Positions 12,001 to 15,215 are shown, counted from the first letter of the stretch. The stretch: DNA of 21,900 nucleotides from Pirellulales bacterium (GCA_030605745.1 JAUWHT010000255.1:1-21900), one strand, 5' to 3'. Numbers and translations: made by a program. Notes: generated by a model not told the origin, from the sequence alone.

Positions 12001-12044
12001 TCCATTCGCAGGTCGCGTGTTCGTACTGAATTCCAGATCCCCAT
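1..12044 (-). CDS. Giant multidomain exported protein with S8 (kexin-like) and metzincin protease modules; 3' end outside window
   Basis: One frame stays open from ATG at 12044-12042 to the window edge, at least 4,014 codons; I read every triplet and found no stop. AAGGAG at 12058-12053, 8 nt before the ATG, fixes the start. The N-terminus has no hydrophobic signal peptide but carries MEQFEDRLLLS (residues 14-24), resembling the LEPR-XLL motif of large planctomycete surface proteins. Order: S8-type prodomain (about 45-135), S8 catalytic domain (about 150-455), P domain (495-594), Ig-like region, metzincin (about 925-1062), PPC-like domain (about 1075-1215), beta-helix (about 1281-1905), two more PPC-like domains, propeller-like stretches, a jelly-roll-like region, recurring FEFD modules and a second beta-helix near the window edge. 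The role is inferred as a cell-surface or secreted protease/adhesin. The native target is not visible. The architecture is clear; the function is not. Confidence 0.93.
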   Translation of the reverse strand, partial: MGIWNSVRTRDLRMEQFEDRLLLSISPAGMDENYLLSHKLDLAIERAADLGRYTEQALDATDRWVVGLPEGASSEELAAELGADSLGEAPYLPDGFLWQFSTVGWQDAADALGSAEAVEYFYPLVAHQQQARLVPNDPLFSDQWHLRNTGQTGGTAGADANVELAWNSVLGAGVVIGIVDDGLEYTHEDLVNQYRSDLSYDFNYDDLDPFPDGPFDDHGTAVAGVAAAEGSNLLGVSGAAPGAELAGLRLISDVTTDAQEAAALTYLYDEIDIYNNSWGPPDIGTIWGPGPATLAALDGGVTSGRGGLGSIYTWAGGNGLEYGDNSNYDGYANSRYTIAVGAIDHNGIQPYYSEPGANLMTVAYSNNETVGITTTDRTGAAGYDPGDYTDGFGGTSSATPLVSGVIGLMLEANADLTWRDVQYILAESAEQNDPADSDWAVNTAGYHINHKYGFGAIDAVAAVQLADGWENVLPETAATSGVIPVDQIIPDNDILGITSVIAMPGNVTNIEHVEVTFDADHAYLGDLEVVLISPQGTESILAEVHDDPLSTTGYDNWTFSTVRNWGEYSAGDWTLRARDLVGGAEGTFNSWELTIYGQVDASVGPDLVAIIPNEGGVLEDGAIFHVAPTELIFRFEDGQEIDPATLDAIRITRSGGDDIFDNGNDVDVEFGYIGIGERPCEVVVRFAETLPDDLYRITIIGDGDDALLNMFGIPFNEGEDLVIQFELDLGAQVVAVVPQPVSRDGAGVLQQARNQIEVYFNDDELDVGSAQTVEFYQLIAINDPADPADDAEINPTTVVYSAAENKAVLTFADDLENLDDLLLGTGNFRLRIGNEYEEIVTTSTHTPDPVLGGDGIWYEHPGGPGSSYETANEDLETLGFGATAQSVILSAGIEAKPYDLEWPGAMDEPGHRELPFDIIVEAHFIDGWDAADTVAGVSTLAYNFRDDLGRGYFNLITEAQKQRTREILELYGTYLGVQFFETTSEGFIVATGDLAALNPLAVSEPGGIAGLGAKDYMAIMDAAEDWGNSEYGGFWFQVAMHEIGHVLGYGHAYDQPRITIMGGNVADNFSETSAEPVFPGDHDIVNGRHIWRPDSNDIDLYRFALDTPGLFSAETIAERLEDSSLLDSVLTLFEEYQFEVEGGVFETRYRVIARNDDYYSEDSYIELQLGPGTYFIGVTSTGNTDYDPIIEDTGIGGTTQGGYELRVNFAPEVTEHLVDTTGTFFDGDADGYPAGVYNFWFNAQTLDDTLFVDKLEQGLLWKQAIEAGKDPHDPEFEAPPGSGTLEDPYTDIDIAFANADPGDIVRIVGNSGDDGALNTVRDNFAYEIGFGLLGNELDDGWRLEIPQGVTVMIDADAIFKLRAANIDAGSSAMEIDRSLGHVQVLGTPEHSVYFTSYHDELIGLDTEPERTTVPYEGDWGGLVMRNDLDRAYGSRMILEDEGIFLNYVNHAQITYGGGEVLVDSILGTYNPIHLVEARPTLSFNVITTSADAAMSADPNSFLDTKFQSDTYTADYDRVGPDIHGNRLLQNTVNGIFVRIRTEAGKPLDELEVTARFDDTDIVHVVSENLVIDGNPGGPIFDADTGLVTARTNARLAIDPGVVVKLDGSRIETEIGAQLIAEGTVGHPVVMVSLLDARYGAGGTFATVEDPADVGPNAGDWAGLYFGPVARGSLDHAVIAHAGGTTSIEGGFARFNPIEIHQAFVRVANSTLEDNAPGGSGARNGRPPTSASTVFVRGAQPVIVGNIFRDNAGPVVNINVNALNSTAVPDWGRSTGRVDTIERYDHNYGPLLRGNRLGGNDINGMIVRGGTLTTEVIWDDTDIVHVVQDEIVVPNHHTYSGLRLQSSATESLVVKLLGNDAGFTAVGTTQEIDDRIGGTLQIIGTPGYPVILTALADDSFGAGLDPFGEPQNDTDNRVDIPQPGAWRSVRLEPYSNDRNVAVINELEEPYGTDEDPNGSPLTAQYIGDLGPREKAGDENLRLGFEVHGAIRFDDTADVDVYTFNAKAGTEIWLDIDRSRYALDTVIELIDANGNVLVRSDNSEDELVDDDSYMVTRRTMDRDAWEIKDYYTQNAREAGMRLVLPGPEGQTRPYYVRVRSGESRRLENVPDGSQIQDEDWFTLSDGITLSDGINEVSFEFNSGAPGELANAEAVEIAFHEDDTSDEIAQAIVDAINKAHSTPGLDLTAGIDSKENVNIDGMDAELNPGATTMSLTRPDRTRGLYQLQLRLREMQEFPGSTVRHASIHYATNGIEALGMLNHSPLTGETTEVEGNDTFATAQNIGNLLASDQSAIGVSGYLGSEEDVDWYKFEVDPVKIQTLCCLDKTETNWATIFDIDYADGMGRPDAIIWVFDATGKLILIGGDSNITDDQPRPLEGADMADLLRGSVGKHDPYIGSAYLPAGNNVTYYVAVTGQGMYPGALDDQALLRREPVNSIRRIAEDHIEATDLSKIFYEENEGTQSLNLHANPFHLGDVVLYVNTDNDLFTVDPFTGAYETDVTDTGRNFLPDTVTNPLLSYGDIAMRSDGQLFTFTRHGTWPDVDWTTTAGQYRRFDTGDAKILLHNQHDGIITYELDLDGNLVEQNSGVDFEALAHEPNAVRQRVYAVGNRLPGAGVLYTTNLLYHFDRDGNAIDHEDSDGSPRLPTNIVPLARLLTSPTIIPPDATDTIGDPFDDPGDVLDGMTFTIVDENGVTLVFEFDCGADVNMDPTGPLAVRDGETFTLDDGTGAVTFEFDSGPVLIVGHGGTLTDGDTFTIEDTEGADVTFEFDNDSTTSGGNVAVEFGAGDSVQDVAEAVVDAINAQGFEVVASMDNSQPSRISLVSDDDVDIPSPLPYSIFTEGWYGVTGTNVAVEFEETSSQPAFGAEIVNVVEATLPLIDAGYADREDGGSLGDRLTFYHAIAFNFAGVPSFTHVAGSGHGITSDIPVPFHANDDSQVLVNAIAAAINAAGFAATATPAGNAVLLDHLQSIAVDPPLLVEGDGPGGDITGMAFIGGTLYAVSDAGGLYEVVNYDSYALRPFPLGDEATGYEGPNTVVPTGVGARLRYITTITSGTAGIEFSGLAAGPPTVENTYYANMLFATDAGGVLYAFNTGGGLQPIFLDGESHVQLTHNVTGTPLMGVAGVDFSNIDYNLWHKTERRWNDTGHGVNTTYDYSRVPLPNDEYPIDGDLSFYFGLEDPTTDLYKEHQPGATDYYHHNAEVYQSYDMPGGAYGSLSTDPFSLVGYDWADRPTVYVNYFLESDDSTIFDSARVYVTADGANWKLAATNTDLHDDYIEDTAMPMYDGNGQWRQVRIDISEYAGMENVRLRFDFSTASDMHVGDGFDTGMLTGAYLTALPGWELYDAEQFIVSTLDGTATYTFEFELGAVLVAPSGAGVVAIPDGEWFSVDDGINLPVTFEFDTAADGVTPGNVPIVIGPLDNPLDVAQLITNAVTGSGLNVTPVVYQHRVSLEGAVNVTLSSPLNAVGLEGNGIGVEPGSVPVPITIEMTADEVAEAMATVMDSVFTTGTDVPGLYTSVKLDESLLHIIGHVVVDAGPLAYSDYLRGDHPDPPPTYDRFHNFRRGQDNRYEGFYIDDIIVGFAEHGDMVTGATPGTTFVPLEVDWPVTTVGHYQLEIRTGAEYGVFDSIDPEELFLVRSFDTNDRHAEAFTLVVPTDDSGDVDIDHGDTFTINDGLNVVEFEFVLDGLAQIGTGVPIVYTGLETAAEIGGMIAEVINATTSLSVTASSIETSERVDLFDAADVADIDYDRFGELEIILIPMGMFIIPVPVRGLGDGNHDRDQGQVIIEANQIFNSAEFGIVVDAGQRDTDANLAHPSPVRPLREVNQERLVPSVVIENNLIALGGSGGIHFSGDANPDGTPIASVPFGRLVNNTIYGSQQSVGTGILVTENASPTLLNNIVAGLNTGISIDGTCGSTIVGAIAYQHNIQNTNTGDLGEFYLDLAYDEPLFVDSTHGNFYLAAGSRAIDSSVNSLPDRAEMTTVRDPLGIAESPILAPDKDLFGQLRSDDPDVAPPPGL
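80..800 (-). other. Right-handed beta-helix region 2, near the window edge
   Basis: Coils such as VIIEANQIFNSAEFGIVVDA, SVVIENNLIALGGSGGIHF, GRLVNNTIYGSQQ, GILVTENASPTLLNNIVAGL and NTGISIDGT have the N-N-I / G-I periodicity of a parallel beta-helix. The following YDEPLFVDSTHGNFYLAAGS and SRAIDSSVNSLPDR resemble the end of such domains. At the edge, DLFGQLRSDDPDVAPPPGLG leads on toward further sequence outside the window. The helix probably serves as an adhesive or carbohydrate-binding segment (inference). Confidence 0.72.
3590..4010 (-). repeat. Three tandem copies of the 'FTIxDG...FEFD' protein module
   Basis: Three units start at the codons at 4010, 3902 and 3803: DGMTFTIVDENGVTLVFEFD, DGETFTLDDGTGAVTFEFD and DGDTFTIEDTEGADVTFEFD. 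Their spacing is 36 and 33 residues. Only the third has the full second half (VAVEFGAGDSVQDVAEAVVDAIN, then GFEVVAS). Other full copies of the module lie at about 5480-5728, 1660-1935 and 880-1080, and a degenerate one at about 3180-3350. An 18-bp stretch (gtcgaactcgaaggtcac) is identical at 1851-1868 and 3846-3863. I cannot attach a secure family name. Confidence 0.8.
5651..5686 (-). repeat. Perfect 18-bp tandem duplication inside the giant gene
   Basis: The 18-bp unit at 5651-5668 is repeated exactly at 5669-5686. It is a multiple of three, so the frame is kept and the protein reads TLSDGITLSDGI inside one copy of the FTIxDG module. Perfect identity suggests a recent slippage event. Confidence 0.95.
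6330..8203 (-). other. Right-handed parallel beta-helix region 1
   Basis: The region begins with GSGTLEDPYTDIDIAFANAD and PGDIVRIVGN, the usual lead-in of DUF1565/pectate-lyase-like beta-helices. It then shows repeated coils such as HGNRLLQNTVNGIFVRI and LRGNRLGGNDINGMIVRGG. Larger units recur two or three times: FDDTDIVHVVSENLVI and WDDTDIVHVVQDEIVV; GTPEHSVYFTSYHDE, GTVGHPVVMVSLLDARYGAG and GTPGYPVILTALADDSFGAG. Spacing between the GTxxxPV units is roughly 235-265 residues. Beta-helices usually bind or cut polysaccharide or act as adhesive stalks. No catalytic set is recognised. Confidence 0.75.
8400..8820 (-). other. PPC-like domain following the metzincin
   Basis: The stretch FPGDHDIVNGRHIWRPDSND then IDLYRFAL, an acidic NDDYYSEDSYIEL segment and GTYFIGVTSTGNTDYDP fits a bacterial pre-peptidase C-terminal (PPC) beta-sandwich fused behind a protease. 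Related PPC-like segments recur at about 5750-6170 (DDTADVDVYTFNAKAGTEI) and 4790-5262 (EVEGNDTFATAQNIG ... EEDVDWYKFEVDP). In the family such domains are calcium-rich export or surface-binding modules; that role here is inference. Confidence 0.7.
8861..9272 (-). other. Metzincin (M10/matrixin-like) zinc protease module of the giant protein
   Basis: Residues 1041-1051 are HEIGHVLGYGH, a complete HExxHxxGxxH zinc site: His1041, His1045 and His1051 as ligands and Glu1042 as the general base. Met1061 in ITIMGG lies ten residues after the third His, as expected of the metzincin Met-turn. The preceding stretch (STLAYNFRDD ... ITEAQKQRTREILELYGTY ... GVQFFET) has the layout of a matrixin-like fold: an initial strand, a long helix, then a strand. 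It is a second, separate protease in the same polypeptide. I cannot tell the exact metzincin family from sequence alone. Confidence 0.85.
10262..10562 (-). other. P (proprotein convertase) domain of the giant protein
   Basis: Residues about 495-594 read as a P/Homo B domain: VTNIEHVEVTFDADHAYLGD, then LEVVLISPQGTESIL, DNWTFSTVRNWGE, and GTFNSWELTIYG at the end. These are the conserved elements of the jelly-roll domain that stabilises kexin-family S8 proteases. Its position right after the catalytic domain supports assignment of the N-terminal protease to the kexin branch rather than plain subtilisins. Confidence 0.88.
10682..11640 (-). other. S8 subtilisin/kexin-like catalytic domain of the giant protein
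   Basis: All four catalytic positions are present and in frame. Asp180 is in GIVDDGLEYTHEDL, where the DDG form is kexin-like. His218 is in DDHGTAVAGVAA, the oxyanion Asn318 in TWAGGNG, and the nucleophile Ser396 in GGTSSATPLVSG. Just before the domain, NDPLFSDQWHLRNTGQ matches the usual lead-in of kexin-type S8 enzymes. The stretch before that (about residues 45-135) looks like a prodomain. With a P domain directly downstream, this should be an active, self-processing serine protease; activity is inferred from residues only. Confidence 0.93.
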
Positions 12045-12052
12045 GAACCAGT

Positions 12053-12058
12053 CTCCTT
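12053..12058 (-). promoter_or_regulatory. Ribosome binding site of the giant gene
   Basis: AAGGAG on the minus strand, 8 nt upstream of ATG 12044-12042. It is the only strong Shine-Dalgarno match near the N-terminus and decides the start. Confidence 0.85.
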
Positions 12059-12102
12059 CGGATTGGCTGCCTTCTTACTGTAGCTGCACAAGCATTGCCA
12101 TC

Positions 12103-12119
12103 CTTACTATTAAAGTAAG
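12103..12119. promoter_or_regulatory. Operator-like palindrome over the -10 box
   Basis: Perfect 6-bp arms cttact (12103-12108) and agtaag (12114-12119) flank attaa, so the palindrome covers the -10 hexamer of the giant gene. A further cttact half-site lies at 12073-12078, exactly 30 bp away in the same orientation, about three helical turns. The layout suggests a repressor site; no regulator is visible nearby. Confidence 0.45.
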
Positions 12120-12137
12120 ACCCAGCAGCCGAGTCAA
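12109..12137 (-). promoter_or_regulatory. Sigma70-type promoter of the giant gene
   Basis: On the minus strand TTGACT (12137-12132) and TTTAAT (12114-12109) are separated by 17 nt, close to the housekeeping consensus. The start of transcription would fall near 12102, giving a leader of about 58 nt. The surrounding sequence is visibly more AT-rich than the coding regions. An inverted repeat overlaps the -10 box (separate entry). Confidence 0.65.
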
Positions 12138-12408
12138 GGCCCATTTTGCCCAGACCCCATATTTTGCCTCTTCGCCTCTTGGCACGAATCCCGCTTCGCC
12201 CGTAGCTTATGCGGGAATCGTAGCTGCAAGTCTTTATACAGCAAGGAGTTGCGGACCAGCCAGAGAGCTGCGCGAAGTCCGTTCAGAAGGAGGTCAGGCC
12301 GACGCCGGTTCCTTGGGCATTGCCAGATTTGTGCAGATTCGTGCCAAGATGGGGTGAGCCAGATTGCCCTTCACCCGCAGTAAACCAGAATTTGCCGAAC
12401 GGCACAAG
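12138..12408. other. Non-coding spacer between tRNA-Val and the giant-gene promoter
   Basis: No credible gene is seen in this stretch. It contains a perfect 14-bp inverted repeat, tcttggcacgaatc at 12177-12190 and its complement at 12336-12349, enclosing 145 nt. Nothing recognisable lies between the arms apart from a small local palindrome around 12190-12216. It could be a decayed mobile element or a long-range RNA stem in the tRNA trailer. Confidence 0.6.
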
Positions 12409-12482
12409 TGGGCGGCGCCAGACTCGAACTGGCGACTTCTACCGTGTGAGGATAGCGCTCTAACCAACTGAGCTAGCCGCCC
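12409..12482 (-). tRNA. tRNA-Val (anticodon CAC)
   Basis: The minus strand folds as a full cloverleaf: acceptor GGGCGGC/GCCGCCC (7 bp), D arm GCTC/GAGC, anticodon stem CTATC/GGTAG with one G-T pair, loop CTCACAC giving anticodon CAC (codon GTG, Val), and T arm GCCAG/CTGGC with loop TTCGAGT. The discriminator base is A (12409). The 3' CCA is not encoded, so it must be added after transcription. Confidence 0.95.
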
Positions 12483-12497
12483 GACGAGGGTGTGTGC

Positions 12498-12524
12498 CAC
12501 TGCTTCGTCAGAAGCAGTGTTTTT
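12498..12524 (+). terminator. Hairpin with T-run on the plus strand, between tatA2 and tRNA-Val
   Basis: Perfect 9-bp arms cactgcttc (12498-12506) and gaagcagtg (12511-12519) with a 4-nt loop are followed on the plus strand by five Ts (12520-12524). This is a classic intrinsic terminator for plus-strand transcription, although no plus-strand gene is seen. On the minus strand the hairpin would still form after tatA2 but lacks a U-tail. Confidence 0.6.
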
Positions 12525-12542
12525 CCGGAAGTTTTTACAGCA

Positions 12543-12833
12543 TCAGCCTTCAATAGTCTCTGGCTTCGGTTCACTTTCCGGGGGTTCGAACTTCGGGGCC
12601 GTCGCTTCGTCGTAGTCGTCCATCTCGCCGGGCGAGCTGTCCGTTATCGACGCGGTTGTTGCCGATTCGATCTCGTCCTCGATCCCGTGGATTCCCTTCT
12701 TAAACTCGACAATGCCTTTGCCTAGTGAACGGCCCACCTCGGGCAAGCGCTTGCCGAACAGCAACACAGCAATCGCCCCGATGATCAACATCTCCATCGG
12801 GCCGGGAGAAAAAAAGGCGAGCAGAACGTTCAT
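12543..12833 (-). CDS. tatA: TatA/E-type twin-arginine translocase subunit, second copy
   Basis: A 96-residue protein. A short N-terminal stretch and SPGPMEM lead into the single membrane helix (about 14-25). The FG hinge (Phe26-Gly27) and the amphipathic helix KRLPEVGRSLGKGIVEFKKG follow, and then an acidic, Pro/Glu-rich tail. TatA oligomers form the pore of the Tat pathway, which exports folded proteins across the inner membrane. Its ATG overlaps the stop of the first copy by one base (TAATG), so translation is probably coupled. The tail after residue 50 is longer than in the first copy and differs from it. No TatB or TatC gene is in the window. Confidence 0.9.
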   Translation of the reverse strand: MNVLLAFFSPGPMEMLIIGAIAVLLFGKRLPEVGRSLGKGIVEFKKGIHGIEDEIESATTASITDSSPGEMDDYDEATAPKFEPPESEPKPETIEG

Positions 12834-13045
12834 TACTCTTCTTCCTCCTTCTTTTTGCCGGCCTCCTCGATTTTTTTGCCGGCATCTTCAACCTCATCTT
12901 CGATTCCCTGGACTCCCTTCTTGAATTCAACGATCCCCCGGCCCATCGACCGCATCACACTCGGCAGGCGGTTACCGAACAACAGCAAGACGATCGCTGC
13001 AACAATGAACAGTTCCAGCGGCCCGGGTGTAAACCAAGCAAACAT
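12833..13045 (-). CDS. tatA: TatA/E-type twin-arginine translocase subunit, first copy
   Basis: A 70-residue protein with the TatA layout: TPGPLELF, a membrane helix (about 10-22), the FG hinge (Phe23-Gly24), the amphipathic helix NRLPSVMRSMGRGIVEFKKG and a Lys/Glu-only tail. GAGGG about 7 nt upstream of the ATG supports the start. The core from the FG hinge to GIEDE is very close to that of the downstream copy, so the two arose by duplication. The tails diverge, which suggests different partners or TatA versus TatE/TatB-like roles (inference). Confidence 0.92.
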   Translation of the reverse strand: MFAWFTPGPLELFIVAAIVLLLFGNRLPSVMRSMGRGIVEFKKGVQGIEDEVEDAGKKIEEAGKKKEEEE

Positions 13046-13147
13046 AGTCAGACCCTCGTGGGGATCGAGATCAAAGCAAGAGCAACAGAACTACTTATCA
13101 ATTGTACTAACGTCCCTCGACATGTCAAACACCAGCCCGCGGTCAGC

Positions 13148-13167
13148 ACCCCCAACAATGCGGGGGT
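13148..13167 (-). terminator. Possible transcription-end hairpin after the toroid gene
   Basis: Arms accccc (13148-13153) and gggggt (13162-13167) enclose an 8-nt loop just downstream of the toroid gene and upstream of tatA. No U-run follows on the minus strand, so it would be a weak or factor-assisted terminator. The remaining spacer (13046-13147) shows nothing else apart from the tatA ribosome binding site. Confidence 0.3.
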
Positions 13168-13179
13168 TGATGTGTTGTT

Positions 13180-13236
13180 GTTTAGCCGCCGCGTCCACGC
13201 GGCGATTCTTTCCTGGCGTGGACGCCGGGGCTAAAC
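13180..13236 (+). repeat. 57-bp palindromic repeat, copy A, overlapping the 3' end of the toroid gene
   Basis: The arms gtttagccgccgcgtccacg (starting at 13180, continuing to 13200) and 13216-13236 are complementary at 19 of 21 positions around a short centre. A nearly identical copy lies at 19572-19627 in the same orientation. This copy contains the TAA stop (13184-13182) of the toroid gene and encodes its last 17 or so residues (PGVHARKESPRGRGG). It therefore appears to have inserted into, and re-ended, the gene. Confidence 0.9.
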
Positions 13237-15212
13237 TCTGCCGGAGCAGCGTCCGCGTACAGCGGCAGGAACCGATAGTAGACCTCCAGGCACAGGGCCG
13301 CCATTGTGGTGCTGTATATGCGGCCGCCGTAGCAGCCCCAAACCGAGTCCGGGTCCCAGGTGCCGGCCAGCGGCCCGGTCTTCCGCTGGCTGGCGACCAA
13401 GGTGCTTCGCAGGGCGTCGTTCCACCGCTGCCAGTGGGTCCCCTGGAGCTGGTACATCCCCAGGGTGGCATAATACCAGTAGTACAGGTTGGTTTTCCCT
13501 TCACCGGGCAATTCGCCCAACAGGTAGTCCCCCGCTTCGTTCCCGGACGGATGCTCCCGCGGCAACCCCAGGAATTGCCAGCACACCAGTGCCTCGGCGG
13601 TCATCGGGCGGGTGATCTGTTCCTTCGGGCGATAGGAAGCCAGCCCGCCGTGCTTCCCAGCGGACACTGAATGCAAGTAGCGGATCAATCCGTTGCGGGT
13701 CTTCTGAGGAATCGGAATACCCGCCAGTTCCGCACTCCTGAGCGCCATCAACTGCCATCCGCACTGGCTCGTATCACCCGGGTCGCCAGGGCTGTAGCGG
13801 TACCCGCCGCCGGTCGGATCCTGCGCGGCGACGGTGTAGTCAATAGCTCGGCGAATCGGCTGCTCGAGTCGTTCGTCGCCGGTCATTCCGTAGGCCTCGC
13901 TCAGTGCGAAGGCGGCCATCGAATGGCAATACATCGTTGCGTAGGGTGTCGCGCGACCTGCGAGATTTCCGTCGCGGGCCTGAATCCTGAGCAGATATTG
14001 CAGCCCCAGGCGGACGGTCTCGCGGTAAGGTCCCTCGCGGTGGGTGTGGCCGGAGGCGAGAAAGCTCAACAGTGCCAGTCCGGTCATGCCGGTATCGGCC
14101 TGAATCCCGGCGCCTTGGCGGTCGCGCCCGGCGACGACCAGTTCCCGGCCTGCGCCATGCTCCCCGGCGTCCCATCGCCCGTCGGGCTTTTGGATCGCCG
14201 CTAGCCATTTCAGCGCGGCCTTTACGGCCACTTCTGTCTCGGGGGTCGCTCCCTGCTGCTGGGCACGGCGCGTGCGATCGGGGGCCACCCGCAGCTTGTA
14301 GATATCTGGCACCGGCCGCTCGCCGGGGCCTTTACGATCCGTGGCACGTTGCGGACGACCGCTCGCGCCGTCCTCAGCATCGGACGGCATCAGCGTCTCC
14401 GAGGCTGCGTGCCCCACTGGCGAGAGCCGATCAGCAACCCCGGCCAGCGAAGACGCCGGCTCGGGAGTTGTCGTGGGAGAGGCCAATCGTGGCAAGGGGA
14501 CCTGCTGCTGGATTAGCGCGACGGGAATCTCTGCGGTGGGCGTCCGGACCGGCGGTGACGGGGTTACGGCCACAACCGCGCGGCGACTGGGCGCCGCCGC
14601 GGATGGCACCGTTACCCGCGGGGCCTCGCGGCGTTGGGCTGCGGGCGCCTCAATCTGTTCGGCCGACTTGCTGCCCGGACTGGCCCGGCCCGTCGGCCCG
14701 TCAACCGGCCGCACCTTCGGCTCCGGCTGCTGCAGCTCGACCGGCGGCAGATGATCCAGCGAAGGATCGCCCGGCAGATCAGCCGGCTCCGTTCGGTTCT
14801 GCCGTTTTGGCTCTGGTGGTTGGTCGGGCTGCTTACGCTGCGGATCGATCGGATCCGGCTGGGGGGCGTCGTCGTGGGGGAGCTGCTCCCATGGTTCTTC
14901 TTCCGGGCCAGGCTTCCCGGCCTCGGTTACCCGCGGCGAAGGGCCCTCGACCAGCGAAACGTGGACCACCGGTTCGGCCGCCAATGGAGGGGAACCGACG
15001 ATTTGAACCGTGGTGGCGTAGCCGGCCAGCAGCAAATGGGCCAACAGCGAAAGGACTAGACACTTACGCAACGGCCGGGATTGGCCCCAGCGGGTCTGCA
15101 TGAGGATCAGCAGGGCAACGGTCAACGCGGCCAACCCCGCCCACAGCAGCCCCACCAACAACTCGATGCTAGTGAGGAAATCCAACAGTCGGTCAAGTCG
15201 GAGAGTACCCAT
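13182..15212 (-). CDS. Two-TM, Pro-rich linker, prenyltransferase/squalene-cyclase-like toroid protein
   Basis: A 676-residue protein. Two membrane helices lie at about 12-38 and 46-66. A long periplasmic-type linker rich in Pro, Glu, Gln and Arg follows (about 80-320), then an alpha/alpha-toroid domain (about 330-645) with QW-like repeats: IQKPDGRWDAG, QDPTGGGYRYSPGD and GTWDPDSVWGCYGGR. No DxDD motif of squalene-hopene cyclases is seen, so terpene cyclisation is unlikely. The gene starts 3 nt after exbD. An N-terminal anchor plus Pro-rich arm next to ExbB/ExbD is the TonB/TolA design; here the end domain is a toroid, probably for protein or glycan binding. C484-G-W-Q487 has the spacing of an alpha2-macroglobulin thioester but probably by chance. 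The last 17 residues come from a palindromic repeat. Confidence 0.88.
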   Translation of the reverse strand: MGTLRLDRLLDFLTSIELLVGLLWAGLAALTVALLILMQTRWGQSRPLRKCLVLSLLAHLLLAGYATTVQIVGSPPLAAEPVVHVSLVEGPSPRVTEAGKPGPEEEPWEQLPHDDAPQPDPIDPQRKQPDQPPEPKRQNRTEPADLPGDPSLDHLPPVELQQPEPKVRPVDGPTGRASPGSKSAEQIEAPAAQRREAPRVTVPSAAAPSRRAVVAVTPSPPVRTPTAEIPVALIQQQVPLPRLASPTTTPEPASSLAGVADRLSPVGHAASETLMPSDAEDGASGRPQRATDRKGPGERPVPDIYKLRVAPDRTRRAQQQGATPETEVAVKAALKWLAAIQKPDGRWDAGEHGAGRELVVAGRDRQGAGIQADTGMTGLALLSFLASGHTHREGPYRETVRLGLQYLLRIQARDGNLAGRATPYATMYCHSMAAFALSEAYGMTGDERLEQPIRRAIDYTVAAQDPTGGGYRYSPGDPGDTSQCGWQLMALRSAELAGIPIPQKTRNGLIRYLHSVSAGKHGGLASYRPKEQITRPMTAEALVCWQFLGLPREHPSGNEAGDYLLGELPGEGKTNLYYWYYATLGMYQLQGTHWQRWNDALRSTLVASQRKTGPLAGTWDPDSVWGCYGGRIYSTTMAALCLEVYYRFLPLYADAAPAEFSPGVHARKESPRGRGG

Positions 15213-15215
15213 CGG

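Noticed and set aside
12294..12500. A 68-codon minus-strand frame across the tRNA
   Set aside because: It is simply the tRNA-Val gene and flanks translated in one frame.
14072..15103. A 343-codon plus-strand frame rich in Arg, Pro and Ala
   Set aside because: It is antisense to the Pro-rich linker of the toroid protein; composition alone explains its openness.
13182..15212. The toroid protein as a working squalene-hopene cyclase
   Set aside because: No DxDD catalytic motif, an added pair of N-terminal helices and Pro-rich arm, and an exbB-exbD context argue against terpene cyclisation.
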